A DNA stretch of 57,788 nt from the NCBI GenBank assembly GCA_016792585.1, contig JAEULB010000057.1, positions 1 through 57,788 on the forward strand, read 5' to 3'. Shown piece by piece: positions 24,399 to 34,884 of the stretch. This DNA is from Rhodospirillaceae bacterium (GTDB taxonomy: Bacteria > Pseudomonadota > Alphaproteobacteria > SHVZ01). The notes below the pieces were generated by a model. That model was not told the DNA's origin and did no database searches. It saw only the letters and a program-made list of their open reading frames with translations. The translations under genes and the position numbers were made by a program. Numbering within the stretch: the first letter of the stretch is position 1; each line of letters starts with the position of its first letter.

Positions 24399-26908
24399 GA
24401 CTTCTTCGGGAGCGGCCGGGCTGCCTTGCGGAAGCCGGCCCACGGATCGTTCTTCAGGTGGTCGAGCCGGTTCATCAGGTTGTCGACCCGGAACTGGTCG
24501 GCACGGACGCCGAGGCCGAGCTCCTCCCACGCGATCGGCACCGCGACCGGCGCCTTGCCGCGCGCGCGGGTCGAGTAGGGCGCGACCGCCGTGGCGCCGC
24601 GGCCGTTCCTCAGGTAGTCGACGAAGATCTTTCCGGGCCGCATCTTCTTCGACATGTTGGCGGTGTAGCGGTCGGGAAAGTCGCGGGCGAGGTGCTCTGC
24701 CAGCGCCTTCGAGAAGTCCTTGACCCGGGTCCAGTCGGCGTCGGGCTTCAGCGGCACGACGACATGCAGGCCCTTGCCGCCCGAGGTCTTCAGGAACGGC
24801 ACGAGCTTCACCTTGATGAGGCGCCGGCGGATCTCCTCGGCCGCCTCGACGACGCGGTTCCAGTCGACGCCTTTGTCTGGGTCCAGGTCGAAGATCATCT
24901 GGTCGGGCTTCTCGATCGTGTCGGCGCTGGATCCCCAGAGATGGATCTCGACGACGCCGAATTGCACGAGCGCGGCGAGCCCGTCGAAGTCGCGGATCAC
25001 GATCAGGCCTTCGCCGTCCTTAGGATCCTTAATCTCGCCGATCGCCTGGTGCATGCCGGGCGAACGGTGCTTCTGGAAGAAGAGCTGGCTGCCGCCGATT
25101 CCGCCCGGAGCCCTGAGCAGTGCCAGCGGCCGGTCGACCACGTAGGGCTTCATCAGGTCCCAGACCGCGGCGTAGTGGTCGAGCAGACCCTGCTTGCTCA
25201 AGCCCGCCTCCGGCCACAGCACGCGGTCGGGATGGCTGAGATTGACCTTGGTCTTCGGCATCCTGGACTTGGCCTTGGCGCCGGCTGCCGCCTCCGTCGC
25301 CTTTCCCTCGCGGCCGATCTCGGCCGCCGGCTTGTCCTCGCGCAGGCCTACGAACGCCGCGTGCCGGAGGATGCCTTCGGCCGTCCAGGCGCGGAACTCG
25401 ACCTCGGCGACCAGCTCGGGCTTCGCCCATTTGACCTGGTTGTCGCCGGGCTGGCGTATCTCGTAGGGCGAGCGGTCCGCCTTGATCGTGTCGAGCCGGC
25501 GCTTGAGATCCCGCGCAACCGTCGCGGAATAGCCGGTGCCGACCCGGCCGGCCGGCCTCAGCCTGCCGTTCTCGTGGTAGCCCACGAGCAGCGAGCCGAC
25601 CGCATTCCGGGTCGCGGTCGACGGCACATAGCCCGTGACGACGAATTCCTGGCGCTGGATGCATTTCGACTTGATCCAGTCGCCGCTGCGGCCGCTGCGG
25701 TAGGGCGCGTCGCGGCGCTTCGATACCACTCCTTCGAGGCCGAGCCGGCAGGCCTGATCGAGCATCACATCGCCGTCCTCGACGAAGTGCTGGCTGTAGC
25801 GGAGCGCCCCCTCGCCCGCGTTCGCCTTGTCGCCGAGCAGTTCCTCCAGCGCCTCCTTGCGCTCGACCAACCGCCGCTTGCTCAGGTCGGCGCCGTCAAG
25901 ATGCAACAGGTCGAACGCATAGAAGACGAAGCGGCTCGCCCGCCCTTCCGACAGATCGGCCTGGAGCGCTGAAAAGTCCGAGACGCCGGTGTCGGCGAGA
26001 ACGACGATCTCGCCGTCGATCACCGCCGAACTGCAGGGCAGTTCCTGGAGCGCTGCCTTGATCGCCGAGCCGAAGCGCTTGGTCCAGTCGAGGCCGGTGC
26101 GGGTGATCAAGGCGACCTTGCCGCCCTGGCGTACCGCCTGCATGCGGTAGCCGTCGAACTTGACCTCGTGCAGCCAGTCGGCACCCGCCGGCGTCTTGTC
26201 GAGCCGCGCAAGGCAGGGCGGAACGAAGGCAGGGTTCGCCGAGCCGCGCCTCGGCCGCTCCTTGTCGGTCTTCGCGGCTTTCGACTTCTTCGCGGTCTTG
26301 CGGGCGGCTGGCGCCCGGGGCTTGGGCTTCGCCTTCCGGCCTTCGGCTATTTCGGCGAGCGTGCGGCCCGTCTTCACCGACCTGGTCGCGATCCTGACGA
26401 TCTCGCCTTTCGCACCGGGGACCGCGTATTCGTCCTTCGACTTGATCAGCAGCCAGTTGTCGCGCTTTTCCTTCGGCCGCCGGCGCATCCGCACCAGGTG
26501 CCAGTCGCCCTTCAGCTTCTCGCCTTCCAGGCGGAAGGTCAGATGGCCCTTCTTCAGCGCCTTGGTCGTGTCGCCTTCGGGAATCCAGCGGCCTCGGTCC
26601 CATTGCGAGACGGTACCGGCGCCGTAGTTGCCCTCCGGGATCAGCCCCTCGAAGGAGCCGTAATCGATCGGATGGTCCTCGACCTGAACCGCGAGGCGCT
26701 TCTCCTCCGGATCGAGGCTGGGCCCCCGCGTCACCGCCCAGGACAGCAGCACGCCCTCATGCTCGAGCCGCAGGTCGTAGTGGAGCCGCGTCGCATCGTG
26801 CTCGTGGATCACATAGAGCCCGCCGCGCGACGGCTTGCCGAGCTTGCCTTCGGGCTCGGTCGTCCGATCGAAATGGCGCTTGGCGCGGTATGTGGTGAGA
26901 CGGTCCAC
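24395..26908 (-). CDS. ligD: Multifunctional DNA ligase LigD (phosphoesterase-ligase-polymerase)
   Basis: An 837-residue NHEJ enzyme in the order PE, ligase, polymerase. The PE site His37, His43, Asp45, His79, Tyr83 keeps the spacing of the Pseudomonas LigD site. A basic Lys/Ala-rich linker (about 190-225) leads to the ligase domain with AMP-accepting Lys250 in EVKFDGYR. The polymerase domain (about 550-830) has the metal motif FDLDPDKG and [13 protein letters not shown]. The start is taken as GTG at 26908, with GGAGG ten bases upstream; an upstream ATG would add 59 unconserved residues and overlap the divergent gene. LigD joins double-strand breaks with Ku, but no ku gene is in the window. 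Confidence 0.95.
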   Translation of the reverse strand: MDRLTTYRAKRHFDRTTEPEGKLGKPSRGGLYVIHEHDATRLHYDLRLEHEGVLLSWAVTRGPSLDPEEKRLAVQVEDHPIDYGSFEGLIPEGNYGAGTVSQWDRGRWIPEGDTTKALKKGHLTFRLEGEKLKGDWHLVRMRRRPKEKRDNWLLIKSKDEYAVPGAKGEIVRIATRSVKTGRTLAEIAEGRKAKPKPRAPAARKTAKKSKAAKTDKERPRRGSANPAFVPPCLARLDKTPAGADWLHEVKFDGYRMQAVRQGGKVALITRTGLDWTKRFGSAIKAALQELPCSSAVIDGEIVVLADTGVSDFSALQADLSEGRASRFVFYAFDLLHLDGADLSKRRLVERKEALEELLGDKANAGEGALRYSQHFVEDGDVMLDQACRLGLEGVVSKRRDAPYRSGRSGDWIKSKCIQRQEFVVTGYVPSTATRNAVGSLLVGYHENGRLRPAGRVGTGYSATVARDLKRRLDTIKADRSPYEIRQPGDNQVKWAKPELVAEVEFRAWTAEGILRHAAFVGLREDKPAAEIGREGKATEAAAGAKAKSRMPKTKVNLSHPDRVLWPEAGLSKQGLLDHYAAVWDLMKPYVVDRPLALLRAPGGIGGSQLFFQKHRSPGMHQAIGEIKDPKDGEGLIVIRDFDGLAALVQFGVVEIHLWGSSADTIEKPDQMIFDLDPDKGVDWNRVVEAAEEIRRRLIKVKLVPFLKTSGGKGLHVVVPLKPDADWTRVKDFSKALAEHLARDFPDRYTANMSKKMRPGKIFVDYLRNGRGATAVAPYSTRARGKAPVAVPIAWEELGLGVRADQFRVDNLMNRLDHLKNDPWAGFRKAARPLPKKS

Positions 26909-27011
26909 GAGTGAGAGTCCTCCGACGGCGGCCCCCGCGAACAAAACCGCCGAACCCGGCCTTCGTTCCGGCACCGCGACAGCGCCGACACAGCAGGCTA
27001 GGCTCGATCCG

Positions 27012-28253
27012 ATGAAGACCCGGGTGGCCCTACTCCTTACCTTCCTGATCGGCCCCGCCGTCGCCGCGGAACCGGAGTTCCGCAAGGACGGCCTGCACGC
27101 GGAAGCCTATGGCATCGAGGCCGGATATCCAATCGGATCGCGCCTGACCCAGGGCCAGCAGAAGTTCCTGGTCGGCTCGCTCAGCCACTACGACGAGATC
27201 TTCTCGGCCCGGAAAATCGCCAGGCCGGCGACCGCGTGGCCGTTCAGGCGCGAGAACAGGCTTCCTGACGTCCGTTACAACTATCAAGGCGGCCGCTACG
27301 ACCTGAACGAATACCTCGACCGAAATCCGGTCACCGGCCTGCTGATCGCGCGCGACAGCATGATCCTGTTCGAGCGCTATCAGTACGCCAGGACGGACGC
27401 TCACCGGTTCACGTCCCAGTCGATGGCGAAGACGATCACGGCCATGCTGATCGGCATCGCCGTCGCCGAGGGCAAGATCAAGTCGATCGACGACAAGGCT
27501 GCGACCTACGTGCCGGATCTTGCCGGAAGCGCCTATGGCGAGACGCCGATCCGGGCCCTTCTCAACATGTCCTCGGGCGTCGAATTCACCGAACGCTACG
27601 ACGGCAAGGACGACATCGCCGCGCTGTCGCGCGGCCTATTCGTTCCCGGTACGGCCCTCAGCACCACCAAGGTCCTTGCCCAGTTCAACAACCGGACGAA
27701 GCCGCCCGGCACCGTCTTCCACTACGCGGGCAGCGAGACACTGACCCTCGGACTTGTCCTGAGCGCCGCCACCGGCCGCCCCATCGCCGAATATCTCTCG
27801 GAGAAGATCTGGCAGCCGATCGGCGCCGAGGCGGATGCCTCGTGGGTCACCGATGTCTTCGGCCACGAGGTGACCTATTGCTGCTTCAACGCGACGCTCC
27901 GCGACTATGCGCGGCTCGGCCGGCTATTCGCCCGCGACGGCAACTGGGACGGCCGCCAGGTCATCCCCCGCCAGTGGATCAAGGACGCCACAAGCGTGCG
28001 GGCGGAGGACGAGCATCTCCGGCCCGGTCGCGTGAGCCAGGGCTTTGGCTATGGCTATCAGGTCTGGCTGCTCGGCGGCGAGCCGGCCGGAACGTATTCC
28101 CTGCGCGGCATACGCGGCCAGGTCCTGTTCGTCGATCCGGTCAGCCGCCTGATCATGGTGCAGACGTCGGCGCGCCCGCAGCCGGTCGATGCCGGCATGG
28201 CCGAGAACACCGCGCTCTGGCGGGCGCTGGTCGCACAGCAGCGGCGCGACTAG
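27012..28253 (+). CDS. Beta-lactamase-family serine hydrolase (class C-like)
   Basis: A 413-residue exported hydrolase with a signal peptide (MKTRVALLLTFLIGPAVAAEP). The SxxK motif is in TSQSMAKTITA, and the Tyr of the second motif is in GTVFHYAGSETLTLG, as in 6-aminohexanoate-dimer hydrolase and EstB-like esterases rather than true AmpC. It is probably a periplasmic esterase, amidase or peptidase. ATG at 27012 is chosen because it starts the signal peptide. It is divergent from ligD and followed 26 bp later by a DMT transporter. Confidence 0.88.
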   Translation: MKTRVALLLTFLIGPAVAAEPEFRKDGLHAEAYGIEAGYPIGSRLTQGQQKFLVGSLSHYDEIFSARKIARPATAWPFRRENRLPDVRYNYQGGRYDLNEYLDRNPVTGLLIARDSMILFERYQYARTDAHRFTSQSMAKTITAMLIGIAVAEGKIKSIDDKAATYVPDLAGSAYGETPIRALLNMSSGVEFTERYDGKDDIAALSRGLFVPGTALSTTKVLAQFNNRTKPPGTVFHYAGSETLTLGLVLSAATGRPIAEYLSEKIWQPIGAEADASWVTDVFGHEVTYCCFNATLRDYARLGRLFARDGNWDGRQVIPRQWIKDATSVRAEDEHLRPGRVSQGFGYGYQVWLLGGEPAGTYSLRGIRGQVLFVDPVSRLIMVQTSARPQPVDAGMAENTALWRALVAQQRRD

Positions 28254-28279
28254 GGGCCGGTCGCCTTCTCTTCACGCAC

Positions 28280-29140
28280 ATGACCAGCCTGCTTCCCGCC
28301 CCGCTGCTCGCAGCACTCCTCTGCCTGACCACGGCGGCGACTGGCTCGTTCATGAACTGCTTCATCCGGATCGTCGCCGATGAACTGCATCCGTTCGAGA
28401 TTGCATTCTTCCGGAACTTCTTCGGCTTCCTGACGATCCTGCCCTTCGCTCTCTGGAACGGCATCGGCACCTTCCGCGCGCGGCGACCCGGGCGGCTGGT
28501 GCTCGCCGCCTTCATCAACCTGTTCTCGATGCTGTCGTTCTTCAGCGCCGTGCCGCTGCTGCCGTTGAACGAGCTGACCGCGCTCAGCTTCACGCAGCCG
28601 CTGTTCCAGACCATCGGTGCCGTGTTCCTGCTCGGCGAGATCGTCCGGCGCTGGCGCCTGGCCGGCACGATCGTCGGCTTCGTCGGCGTGCTGATCGTCA
28701 TGCGGCCGGGCACCGAGGCGTTCACGCCGGCATCGCTTCTCGTCCTGTTCGGCGCGGCGACATATGCGGCGGTGGCGCTGATCATCAAGTCGGTCGACGA
28801 CGAAAACCCGGTCACGGTCGTCCTTTACGTCTCCTTCCTGATCGGCTGCTTCTCGCTTCCGGTCGCGGCAACGGTGTGGACCTGGCCGAGCGCGCAAGCG
28901 CTTCTGATGATGGCGGCCATCGGCGCGCTCGGCACCATCGGCTGGTTCGCCTTCGCCTATGCCTTCAAGTTCGCCGACGCCTCGGCGCTGGCGCCGTACG
29001 ACTTCACGCGCCTGCCGTTCATTGCGGTGCCAGCCTACCTCTTCTTCGGCGAGGTCCCGGACATCTGGACCTGGGTCGGCGCGGCGGTGATCTTCGGCTC
29101 GAGCATCATGGTCACCCGCGCCGAGGTAAGGCGCGCCTGA
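28280..29140 (+). CDS. EamA/DMT superfamily transporter
   Basis: A 286-residue inner-membrane protein with ten transmembrane helices in two EamA repeats (about 8-140 and 150-280). The stretch FFRNFFGFLTILPF and the ending IFGSSIMVTRAEVRR are typical. The ATG at 28280 begins the first helix. It lies 26 bp after the serine hydrolase gene and may be co-transcribed with it. Substrate unknown. Confidence 0.88.
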   Translation: MTSLLPAPLLAALLCLTTAATGSFMNCFIRIVADELHPFEIAFFRNFFGFLTILPFALWNGIGTFRARRPGRLVLAAFINLFSMLSFFSAVPLLPLNELTALSFTQPLFQTIGAVFLLGEIVRRWRLAGTIVGFVGVLIVMRPGTEAFTPASLLVLFGAATYAAVALIIKSVDDENPVTVVLYVSFLIGCFSLPVAATVWTWPSAQALLMMAAIGALGTIGWFAFAYAFKFADASALAPYDFTRLPFIAVPAYLFFGEVPDIWTWVGAAVIFGSSIMVTRAEVRRA

Positions 29141-29201
29141 TAGCCAGGAACCGCGATTTCCCCGGGGACGTTTAGATGCGGGCAGGGGCGCGGAGGATGT
29201 C

Positions 29202-31235
29202 TTGAGCAGACGCGGGAAGATCTGGCTCGGCGTCGTCGGCGGATTCGCCGCCCTCGTCGCCTCCATCGTCGTCTTTTTCGACTGGAACTGGTTCAGGCCC
29301 TACGCGGAGGCCCAGGCCGCGGCCGAGCTCGGCCGGCCCGTGCGCATCGGCCATCTCGACGTGAAGCTCGCGCGCGAGCCGACGATCATCGTCGACCGGT
29401 TCGAAATCGGCAATCCGCCGGAGTTTCCCGAAGGCAGCAACCTCGCCGAGTTCGAGCGGATGGTCTTCACCGTCGACCTCAATCGGTATTGGCGGACGGG
29501 CGTCCTGTTCTTCCCCGAGATGAGTGTCACCCGCCCGGTGCTGAAGCTGGAGACCGACGCCGCCGGCAAGCCCAACTGGGTGCTCGACCGGTTCAAGCCG
29601 TCGACATCGGAAGCCAACGCGGCGACGACGCCCGAGATCGGCCGGCTCAACGTCGAGAACGGTCACGTTTCCCTCAACGACCCGAAGTCGAAGACGAGTG
29701 TCGACATGTCGGTGAGCACCGAGCCCGACCCGAAGGGCGGAGACTCCTCCATCGTGATCCGCGGCAAGGGCCGCTATGCGAATGCGCGTACTCAGTTCGA
29801 GGCGCGCGCCGGCTCGCTGGCCGCCTTCCGCGACGTCACCGTCCGCTACCCCGTCGACCTTATCTGGGAGGTCGGAAACACCCGCGCCCACATCGTCGGC
29901 ACGGTGCTCAACCGCACCAACCTCGCCGGCATCGACGGCAAGCTCGAGGTCAGCGGCCCGGACATGGCCCTTCTCTATCCGATGACCGGCATTCCCTGGC
30001 CGTCGACGCCGCCCTACAAGCTCGCCGGGCACCTATGGCACTCGGGCACGCTCGTCCATTTCGACAAGTTCGACGGGCGCGTGGGTAGCAGCGACTTCAC
30101 CGGCAGCCTCGCTGTCGACACCGGCGGGCCGCGCTTGGTGCTGACCGGCGAGTTCGCGTCCAGCAAGACGGTGCTGGCCGATCTCGCTGGCTTCGTCGGA
30201 GGCGAGCCTGGCAAGGCCGAGGCGAAGAACGCAACGCCGCAACGCAAAGCGGCAGCGCAGAAAGAGGTGTCCGACCCCAAGGCCCTGCCAGAGAAAAAAG
30301 TAGGTCTGGAGCGGCTGAACGAGATCGATGCTCATGTGATCTACCGCGTGCGCCGGCTTGAATCCGACTATCTGCCGCTCGACGATCTCACCGCGAAGCT
30401 CGACCTGGTGAACGGGCGTCTCCGGTTGAAGCCGCTCAATTTCGGCATCGGCAAGGGACGGATCGCGGCGACCGTTGACCTCGACGCGCGCCGGATGCCG
30501 GCCCGCTGGGACATCGACGCGGACTTCCGCAACATCGACCTCAAGCGGATCCTTCAGAAGAACTCATCGACCTTCGACGGCGCCGGCCTGGTCGGCGGGC
30601 GGGCGCAAATTGTCAGCACCGGCCAGTCGGCGGCCGACGTACTCGGCAACGGCGACGGCCACCTGACCCTGGCGATGACGAGCGGCCAGATCAGCGCGCT
30701 GCTGACCGAGCTCGCCGGCCTCGATTTCCTGGAGGCGCTGGGTTTCGCGATGTCCGGCAAGGACAAGCAGTTCGGCATCCGCTGCATGGTCCTGGACGCC
30801 GGCATCCAGGACGGCGTGCTCAGAACCAACTCGCTGGTGCTCGACACGACCGACACCAACATCGCAGGGACCGGCTGGGTCAGCTTCCGCGACGAGACGC
30901 TGGGCATCAAGCTGGAGGCACACCCGAAGGATCCGAGCCTCCTCTCGTTCCGCGCGCCGGTCCATGTGAGCGGCACGCTGAAGAATCCCAAGGTCGGCAT
31001 CGACGCGGCCGCGACCGGTGCCCGCGTCGGCGCGATGGCGGTGCTGGGCGCGCTGCTGACGCCGCTGGCAGCCTTGATCCCGACGATCGAGCTCGGGCTC
31101 GGCAAGGACAGCGACTGCTCGGGATTGATCGACCAGGCGGCGCGTTCGTCGCAGCAGGCCGATCCGTCGAAGAAGGCGACGCCGGCGCCCCAGAACGCGC
31201 AAGACCCGACGAAGGGCCAGAAAGCGCGGCGCTAG
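29202..31235 (+). CDS. AsmA family protein
   Basis: A 677-residue inner-membrane-anchored periplasmic protein. One N-terminal helix (about 7-27, IWLGVVGGFAALVASIVVFF) is followed by the AsmA-type repeating beta-groove, with RPVRIGHLDVKLAREP near the start and the C-terminal GLAFVGGRAQI/GNGDGHLTLAMTSGQIS-like region seen in AsmA-2 domains. The tail is Ala/Lys/Gln-rich. AsmA proteins are thought to move phospholipids between membranes or influence outer-membrane assembly. The start codon is TTG at 29202, supported by GGAGG seven bases upstream. It converges with the ABC exporter gene, with only 3 bp between stops. Confidence 0.87.
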   Translation: MSRRGKIWLGVVGGFAALVASIVVFFDWNWFRPYAEAQAAAELGRPVRIGHLDVKLAREPTIIVDRFEIGNPPEFPEGSNLAEFERMVFTVDLNRYWRTGVLFFPEMSVTRPVLKLETDAAGKPNWVLDRFKPSTSEANAATTPEIGRLNVENGHVSLNDPKSKTSVDMSVSTEPDPKGGDSSIVIRGKGRYANARTQFEARAGSLAAFRDVTVRYPVDLIWEVGNTRAHIVGTVLNRTNLAGIDGKLEVSGPDMALLYPMTGIPWPSTPPYKLAGHLWHSGTLVHFDKFDGRVGSSDFTGSLAVDTGGPRLVLTGEFASSKTVLADLAGFVGGEPGKAEAKNATPQRKAAAQKEVSDPKALPEKKVGLERLNEIDAHVIYRVRRLESDYLPLDDLTAKLDLVNGRLRLKPLNFGIGKGRIAATVDLDARRMPARWDIDADFRNIDLKRILQKNSSTFDGAGLVGGRAQIVSTGQSAADVLGNGDGHLTLAMTSGQISALLTELAGLDFLEALGFAMSGKDKQFGIRCMVLDAGIQDGVLRTNSLVLDTTDTNIAGTGWVSFRDETLGIKLEAHPKDPSLLSFRAPVHVSGTLKNPKVGIDAAATGARVGAMAVLGALLTPLAALIPTIELGLGKDSDCSGLIDQAARSSQQADPSKKATPAPQNAQDPTKGQKARR

Positions 31236-31238
31236 TCC

Positions 31239-33104
31239 CTACTCCGCCGCAGGGGCGGTATCGATGTAGTCGCTGGGACCCGGCTCTTTGAAGCCGCCGG
31301 ACTGCATCCGCCAGAGGCGCGCGTACGCACCGCCCGACGCCAGGAGGTCGGCGTGGGTTCCCTGCTCGACGATGCGGCCATGGTCGAGCACCACCAGCCG
31401 GTCCATGCGCGCGATGGTCGAGAGCCGGTGCGCGATCGCGATCACCGTCCGGCCCTTCATCAGGTCGCCCAGCTGCTCCTGGATCGCCGCCTCGACCTCG
31501 GAGTCGAGCGCCGAGGTCGCCTCGTCCAGCACCAGGATCGGCGCGTTCTTCAGGATCACGCGGGCGAGCGCGATGCGCTGGCGCTGGCCGCCTGAGAGCT
31601 TGACGCCACGCTCACCGACATGGGCGTCGAAGCCGCGGCGGCCGTTCCAGTCCTCGAGCGTCGCGATGAAGTCGGAGGCATGCGCACGCTCGGCCGCCTC
31701 GCGAATCTCGGCCTCGGTCGCCTGGGGGCGGCCGTAGCGGATGTTGTCGCGGATCGAGCGGTGCAGCAGCGAGGTGTCCTGCGTCACCATCGAGATGTGC
31801 GAGCGCAGGCTCTCCTGCGTCACGATCGAGATATCCTGACCGTCGATCACGATGCGTCCGCCTTCCACGTCGTGGAAGCGGAGCAGCAGATTGACCAAAG
31901 TCGACTTCCCGGCGCCCGAATGACCGATCAGCCCGACGCGCTCGCCAGGCGCGATCGAGAGGTCGATCCCGTGCAGCACGCCGCGCTCGGTGCCGTAGCC
32001 GAAGCTGACATCCTCGAAGCGGATCTGCCCGTGCGAGACCTTGAGCGTGTCGGCATTGGGCTTGTCGGCCATCTGCCGAGGCACGGAGATCGACTTCATG
32101 CCGTCCTGCACCGTGCCGACGTTCTCGAAGATCGCGGTGACGTTCTGCGCCACCCAGCCGGCGATGTTGGCAATCTGCCAGGTAAGCGGCAGCGCCATCG
32201 CGACCGTGCCGATCTGCACATGGCCGCCGATCCAGAGCCAGACCGCTGTCCCCGCGGTGCCGACCACCATCATTGCGTTCAGCGACGACAAGGCCAGACC
32301 GAATAGCGTGATGACGCGGAGCTGGTTGCGGAAGGCCTGGGTATGATCGTCGACGGCCTCCTTGACGAAGGCATCCTCGTCGCGCGAGCGCGCGAAAAGT
32401 TTCACCGTGACGATGTTGGTGTAGCTGTCGACGACGCGCCCGGTCAGCGCCGAACGCACCTCGGATGTCTCGCGCGAGCGGTCACGAAGCCTCGGCACGA
32501 AGGTGCGCAGCAGCACCAGGTATCCGACGAACCAGCAGAGGATCGGGCCGGCGAGACGCGGGTCGTTGGATGCCAGCAGCACGATCGCGCTGGTGCCGTA
32601 GACCAGGATGTACCAGACGGCATTGGTCGCGGCGACCACGCTCTCGCGGAGCGACGGGCCGGTCTGCATGATCCGGTTGGCGATGCGGCCGGCGAAGTCG
32701 TTCTGGAAGAAAGACCAGCTCTGCCGCACCACGTGCCAGTGGTTCTGCCAGCGGATCAGGTTGCTCAGGCCCGGCGCCAGCGCCTGGTTGGTGACCAGGT
32801 TCTGCAGGCAGAGAGCCAGCGGCCGGATCACCAGCATCACCAGCGCCATGCCGAGCAGCTGCGGGCCAACCTCGGGCAGCAGGTCCTTGGGCTCGTGGAT
32901 CGAGATCAAGGTCACCACCCGGCCGATGAAGACCGGGATCAGGCTGTCGAGCACCGCGACCACGAAGCCGGCGCAGAACAGTGCCACCAGCAGTCCGCGG
33001 GCCTGGCGCGCGTAGTGCCAATAGAACGCCGCCAGCCCGCCCGGCGGCGGGACTTCCGGAGGCAGCACCGTCGGCTGCAGCAGGCTCTCGAACAGACGGA
33101 ACAA
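31239..33104 (-). CDS. ABC exporter half-transporter (fused membrane and ATPase domains)
   Basis: A 621-residue type IV exporter subunit, expected to work as a homodimer. The membrane domain covers about 30-330 with six helices. The nucleotide-binding domain has Walker A GHSGAGKST, Q-loop VTQDTSLL, signature LSGGQRQRIALARV, Walker B ILVLDEATSALD and H-loop IAHRLS, so it is intact. The start is TTG at 33104 after a GAGG sequence. Lipid, peptide or drug export cannot be told apart. The 253 bp between it and the divergent MFS gene holds no convincing gene. Confidence 0.9.
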   Translation of the reverse strand: MFRLFESLLQPTVLPPEVPPPGGLAAFYWHYARQARGLLVALFCAGFVVAVLDSLIPVFIGRVVTLISIHEPKDLLPEVGPQLLGMALVMLVIRPLALCLQNLVTNQALAPGLSNLIRWQNHWHVVRQSWSFFQNDFAGRIANRIMQTGPSLRESVVAATNAVWYILVYGTSAIVLLASNDPRLAGPILCWFVGYLVLLRTFVPRLRDRSRETSEVRSALTGRVVDSYTNIVTVKLFARSRDEDAFVKEAVDDHTQAFRNQLRVITLFGLALSSLNAMMVVGTAGTAVWLWIGGHVQIGTVAMALPLTWQIANIAGWVAQNVTAIFENVGTVQDGMKSISVPRQMADKPNADTLKVSHGQIRFEDVSFGYGTERGVLHGIDLSIAPGERVGLIGHSGAGKSTLVNLLLRFHDVEGGRIVIDGQDISIVTQESLRSHISMVTQDTSLLHRSIRDNIRYGRPQATEAEIREAAERAHASDFIATLEDWNGRRGFDAHVGERGVKLSGGQRQRIALARVILKNAPILVLDEATSALDSEVEAAIQEQLGDLMKGRTVIAIAHRLSTIARMDRLVVLDHGRIVEQGTHADLLASGGAYARLWRMQSGGFKEPGPSDYIDTAPAAE

Positions 33105-33357
33105 CGGATACCTCGTACGTCTCGCCGGGAGGCGAAGCCGAAACGCGACGGACCGCCGGCACCGGTCCGCGCTGGCGCGGCCCGTTTCCTACGGCGCTGG
33201 TTGGGTGTTGGCCCTTGGATAGCCCGAGTCGGGGACAGGCGCAAACCCCCGAGGCCGCTGGCGCTCATCTCGCACCGGGGTGTCGCAAAAAGGTCACGAT
33301 GCTGGCTGCCGCCGGGACCCTGCGCTAGCCTCCGGTCATGGAAAGCCACCGCGTGTC

Positions 33358-34860
33358 ATGACGGCGGAGCGGAAGGGCGGCGCGGCCCATCTCGGCCTCC
33401 TCACCTTCGCGGTGATGACCGCGACGATCATGCATGCGATCGACACGACGATCCCCAACGTGGCCCTGCCGCACATGCAGGGAAGCCTGCTCGCAACGCA
33501 GGAGCAGATCGCCTGGGTGCTGACGAGCTACATCGTCGCCGCCGCGATCATGACGCCGCCGACCGGCGCGCTCGCGCTCAAACTGGGCCGCCGTCGGCTG
33601 TTCGTGGTCGCGATCCTGGGCTTCACCGCCGCCTCGGCGCTCTGCGGCATCGCCACCAGCCTGACCGAGATGCTGGTCTACCGGGCGCTCCAGGGCGCGT
33701 TCGGCGCCGGGCTGATCCCGCTCTCGCAGGCGACGCTGCTCGATGCCTATCCGCGCGAACGGCATGGCGAGGCGATGGCGCTGTGGGGCATGGGCTTCGT
33801 CGCAGCCCCCATCTTCGGGCCGACGATCGGCGGCTACCTGACCGAGGCCTACGACTGGCGCTGGATCTTCTACATCAACGTGCCGATCGGCATCGCCGCC
33901 GCGCTCGGGATCAGCCTCTACGTTCCCGACACCAAGAAGAACCTCGATGCCAGGTTCGACTGGACCGGCTTCACCTTCATCGCGCTGGCGATCGGCGCGC
34001 TTCAGATCATGCTCGACCGCGGCCATCATCTCGATTGGTTCCAGTCGACCGAGATCGTGGTCCTGGCAGTGGTCTCGGCCCTGGCGCTCTATCTCTTCAT
34101 CGTCCATAGCCTCACCGCGGAGAAGCCGCTGATCGATCTCGCGATCTTCCGGGACGCGAACTTCGTCTCGGGCATGCTGATCGCCTTCCTGATCGCGGTC
34201 GTCGTGCTGGCGATGCTGGCCCTCCTCTCCCACCTGCTGCAGGACGTTCTCGAATACCCGGTGATCGACGCCGGCCACATCATGGGGCCGAGAGGCATCG
34301 GCACGCTGGTCGCGATGACGATCGCCGGCCGGATCGTCGACCGGGTCAACCCGCGCTACCTCGTCTGCTTCGGCGTGTCGCTGACCGCCTCGGCCTTCTG
34401 GCTGATGACCGGCTTCAACCTGAACGTCGACGCCTGGCAGCTGATCTGGACCGGCTTCCTGCAGGGCTTCGGCATGGGCTGCATCTACGTGCCGCTCTCG
34501 ACGTTCATGTTCTCGACCTTGCCGGCGCAGTACCGGACCGACGGCGCCAGCCTGAACAGCCTGATCCGGAACATCGGCGCCAGCGCGGGGATCGCGATCC
34601 TGGAGGCGCTTCTCGCGAGCAACCGGCAGGCCTTCCGCTCGCACATCGTCGAGACAATCACGCCCTATGACCCGCGCTTTCGCGAACCGTCGCTGCCCAG
34701 CGCCTGGAGCCTTGAGACGCTGGAGGGAGTGGCGAAGCTGAGCACCGAGATCGATCGCCAGGCGAAGATGCTGGCCTATCTCACCGATTTCCAGTGGATG
34801 ACGGCGATCACGCTGGTGATCCTGCCGCTCCTGCTGATCGGGCGGCACCGGCGGTACTGA
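33358..34860 (+). CDS. MFS drug transporter, DHA2 family (EmrB/QacA-like, 14 TM)
   Basis: A 500-residue proton-driven efflux protein with about 14 helices. Motif D1-like DTTIPNVALPHMQGSL sits in helix 1, the cytoplasmic motif A is LKLGRRRLF, and motif C includes GFVAAPIFGPTIGGYL. No EmrA-like membrane-fusion gene is adjacent, so it may act alone or with a distant partner. ATG at 33358 starts the conserved N-terminus. A small 8-bp inverted repeat spans its stop codon (34848-34868). Confidence 0.9.
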   Translation: MTAERKGGAAHLGLLTFAVMTATIMHAIDTTIPNVALPHMQGSLLATQEQIAWVLTSYIVAAAIMTPPTGALALKLGRRRLFVVAILGFTAASALCGIATSLTEMLVYRALQGAFGAGLIPLSQATLLDAYPRERHGEAMALWGMGFVAAPIFGPTIGGYLTEAYDWRWIFYINVPIGIAAALGISLYVPDTKKNLDARFDWTGFTFIALAIGALQIMLDRGHHLDWFQSTEIVVLAVVSALALYLFIVHSLTAEKPLIDLAIFRDANFVSGMLIAFLIAVVVLAMLALLSHLLQDVLEYPVIDAGHIMGPRGIGTLVAMTIAGRIVDRVNPRYLVCFGVSLTASAFWLMTGFNLNVDAWQLIWTGFLQGFGMGCIYVPLSTFMFSTLPAQYRTDGASLNSLIRNIGASAGIAILEALLASNRQAFRSHIVETITPYDPRFREPSLPSAWSLETLEGVAKLSTEIDRQAKMLAYLTDFQWMTAITLVILPLLLIGRHRRY

Positions 34861-34884
34861 ACCGCCGGCACCACCTCACGTCGA

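Noticed and set aside
23198..25972. A very long plus-strand open frame (over 900 codons)
   Set aside because: It overlaps the hybrid kinase on the same strand in another frame and ligD on the opposite strand, both with full motifs. Its product is Arg/Gly/Asp-rich without domains, as expected for GC-rich shadow frames.
26909..27085. N-terminal extension of LigD
   Set aside because: The added 59 residues are not part of the PE domain and overlap the divergent hydrolase; a GTG with GGAGG fits better.
34848..34868. Hairpin spanning the MFS stop codon as a terminator
   Set aside because: The stem is 8 bp with the stop codon in the loop and no T tract; it may be chance in GC-rich coding sequence.
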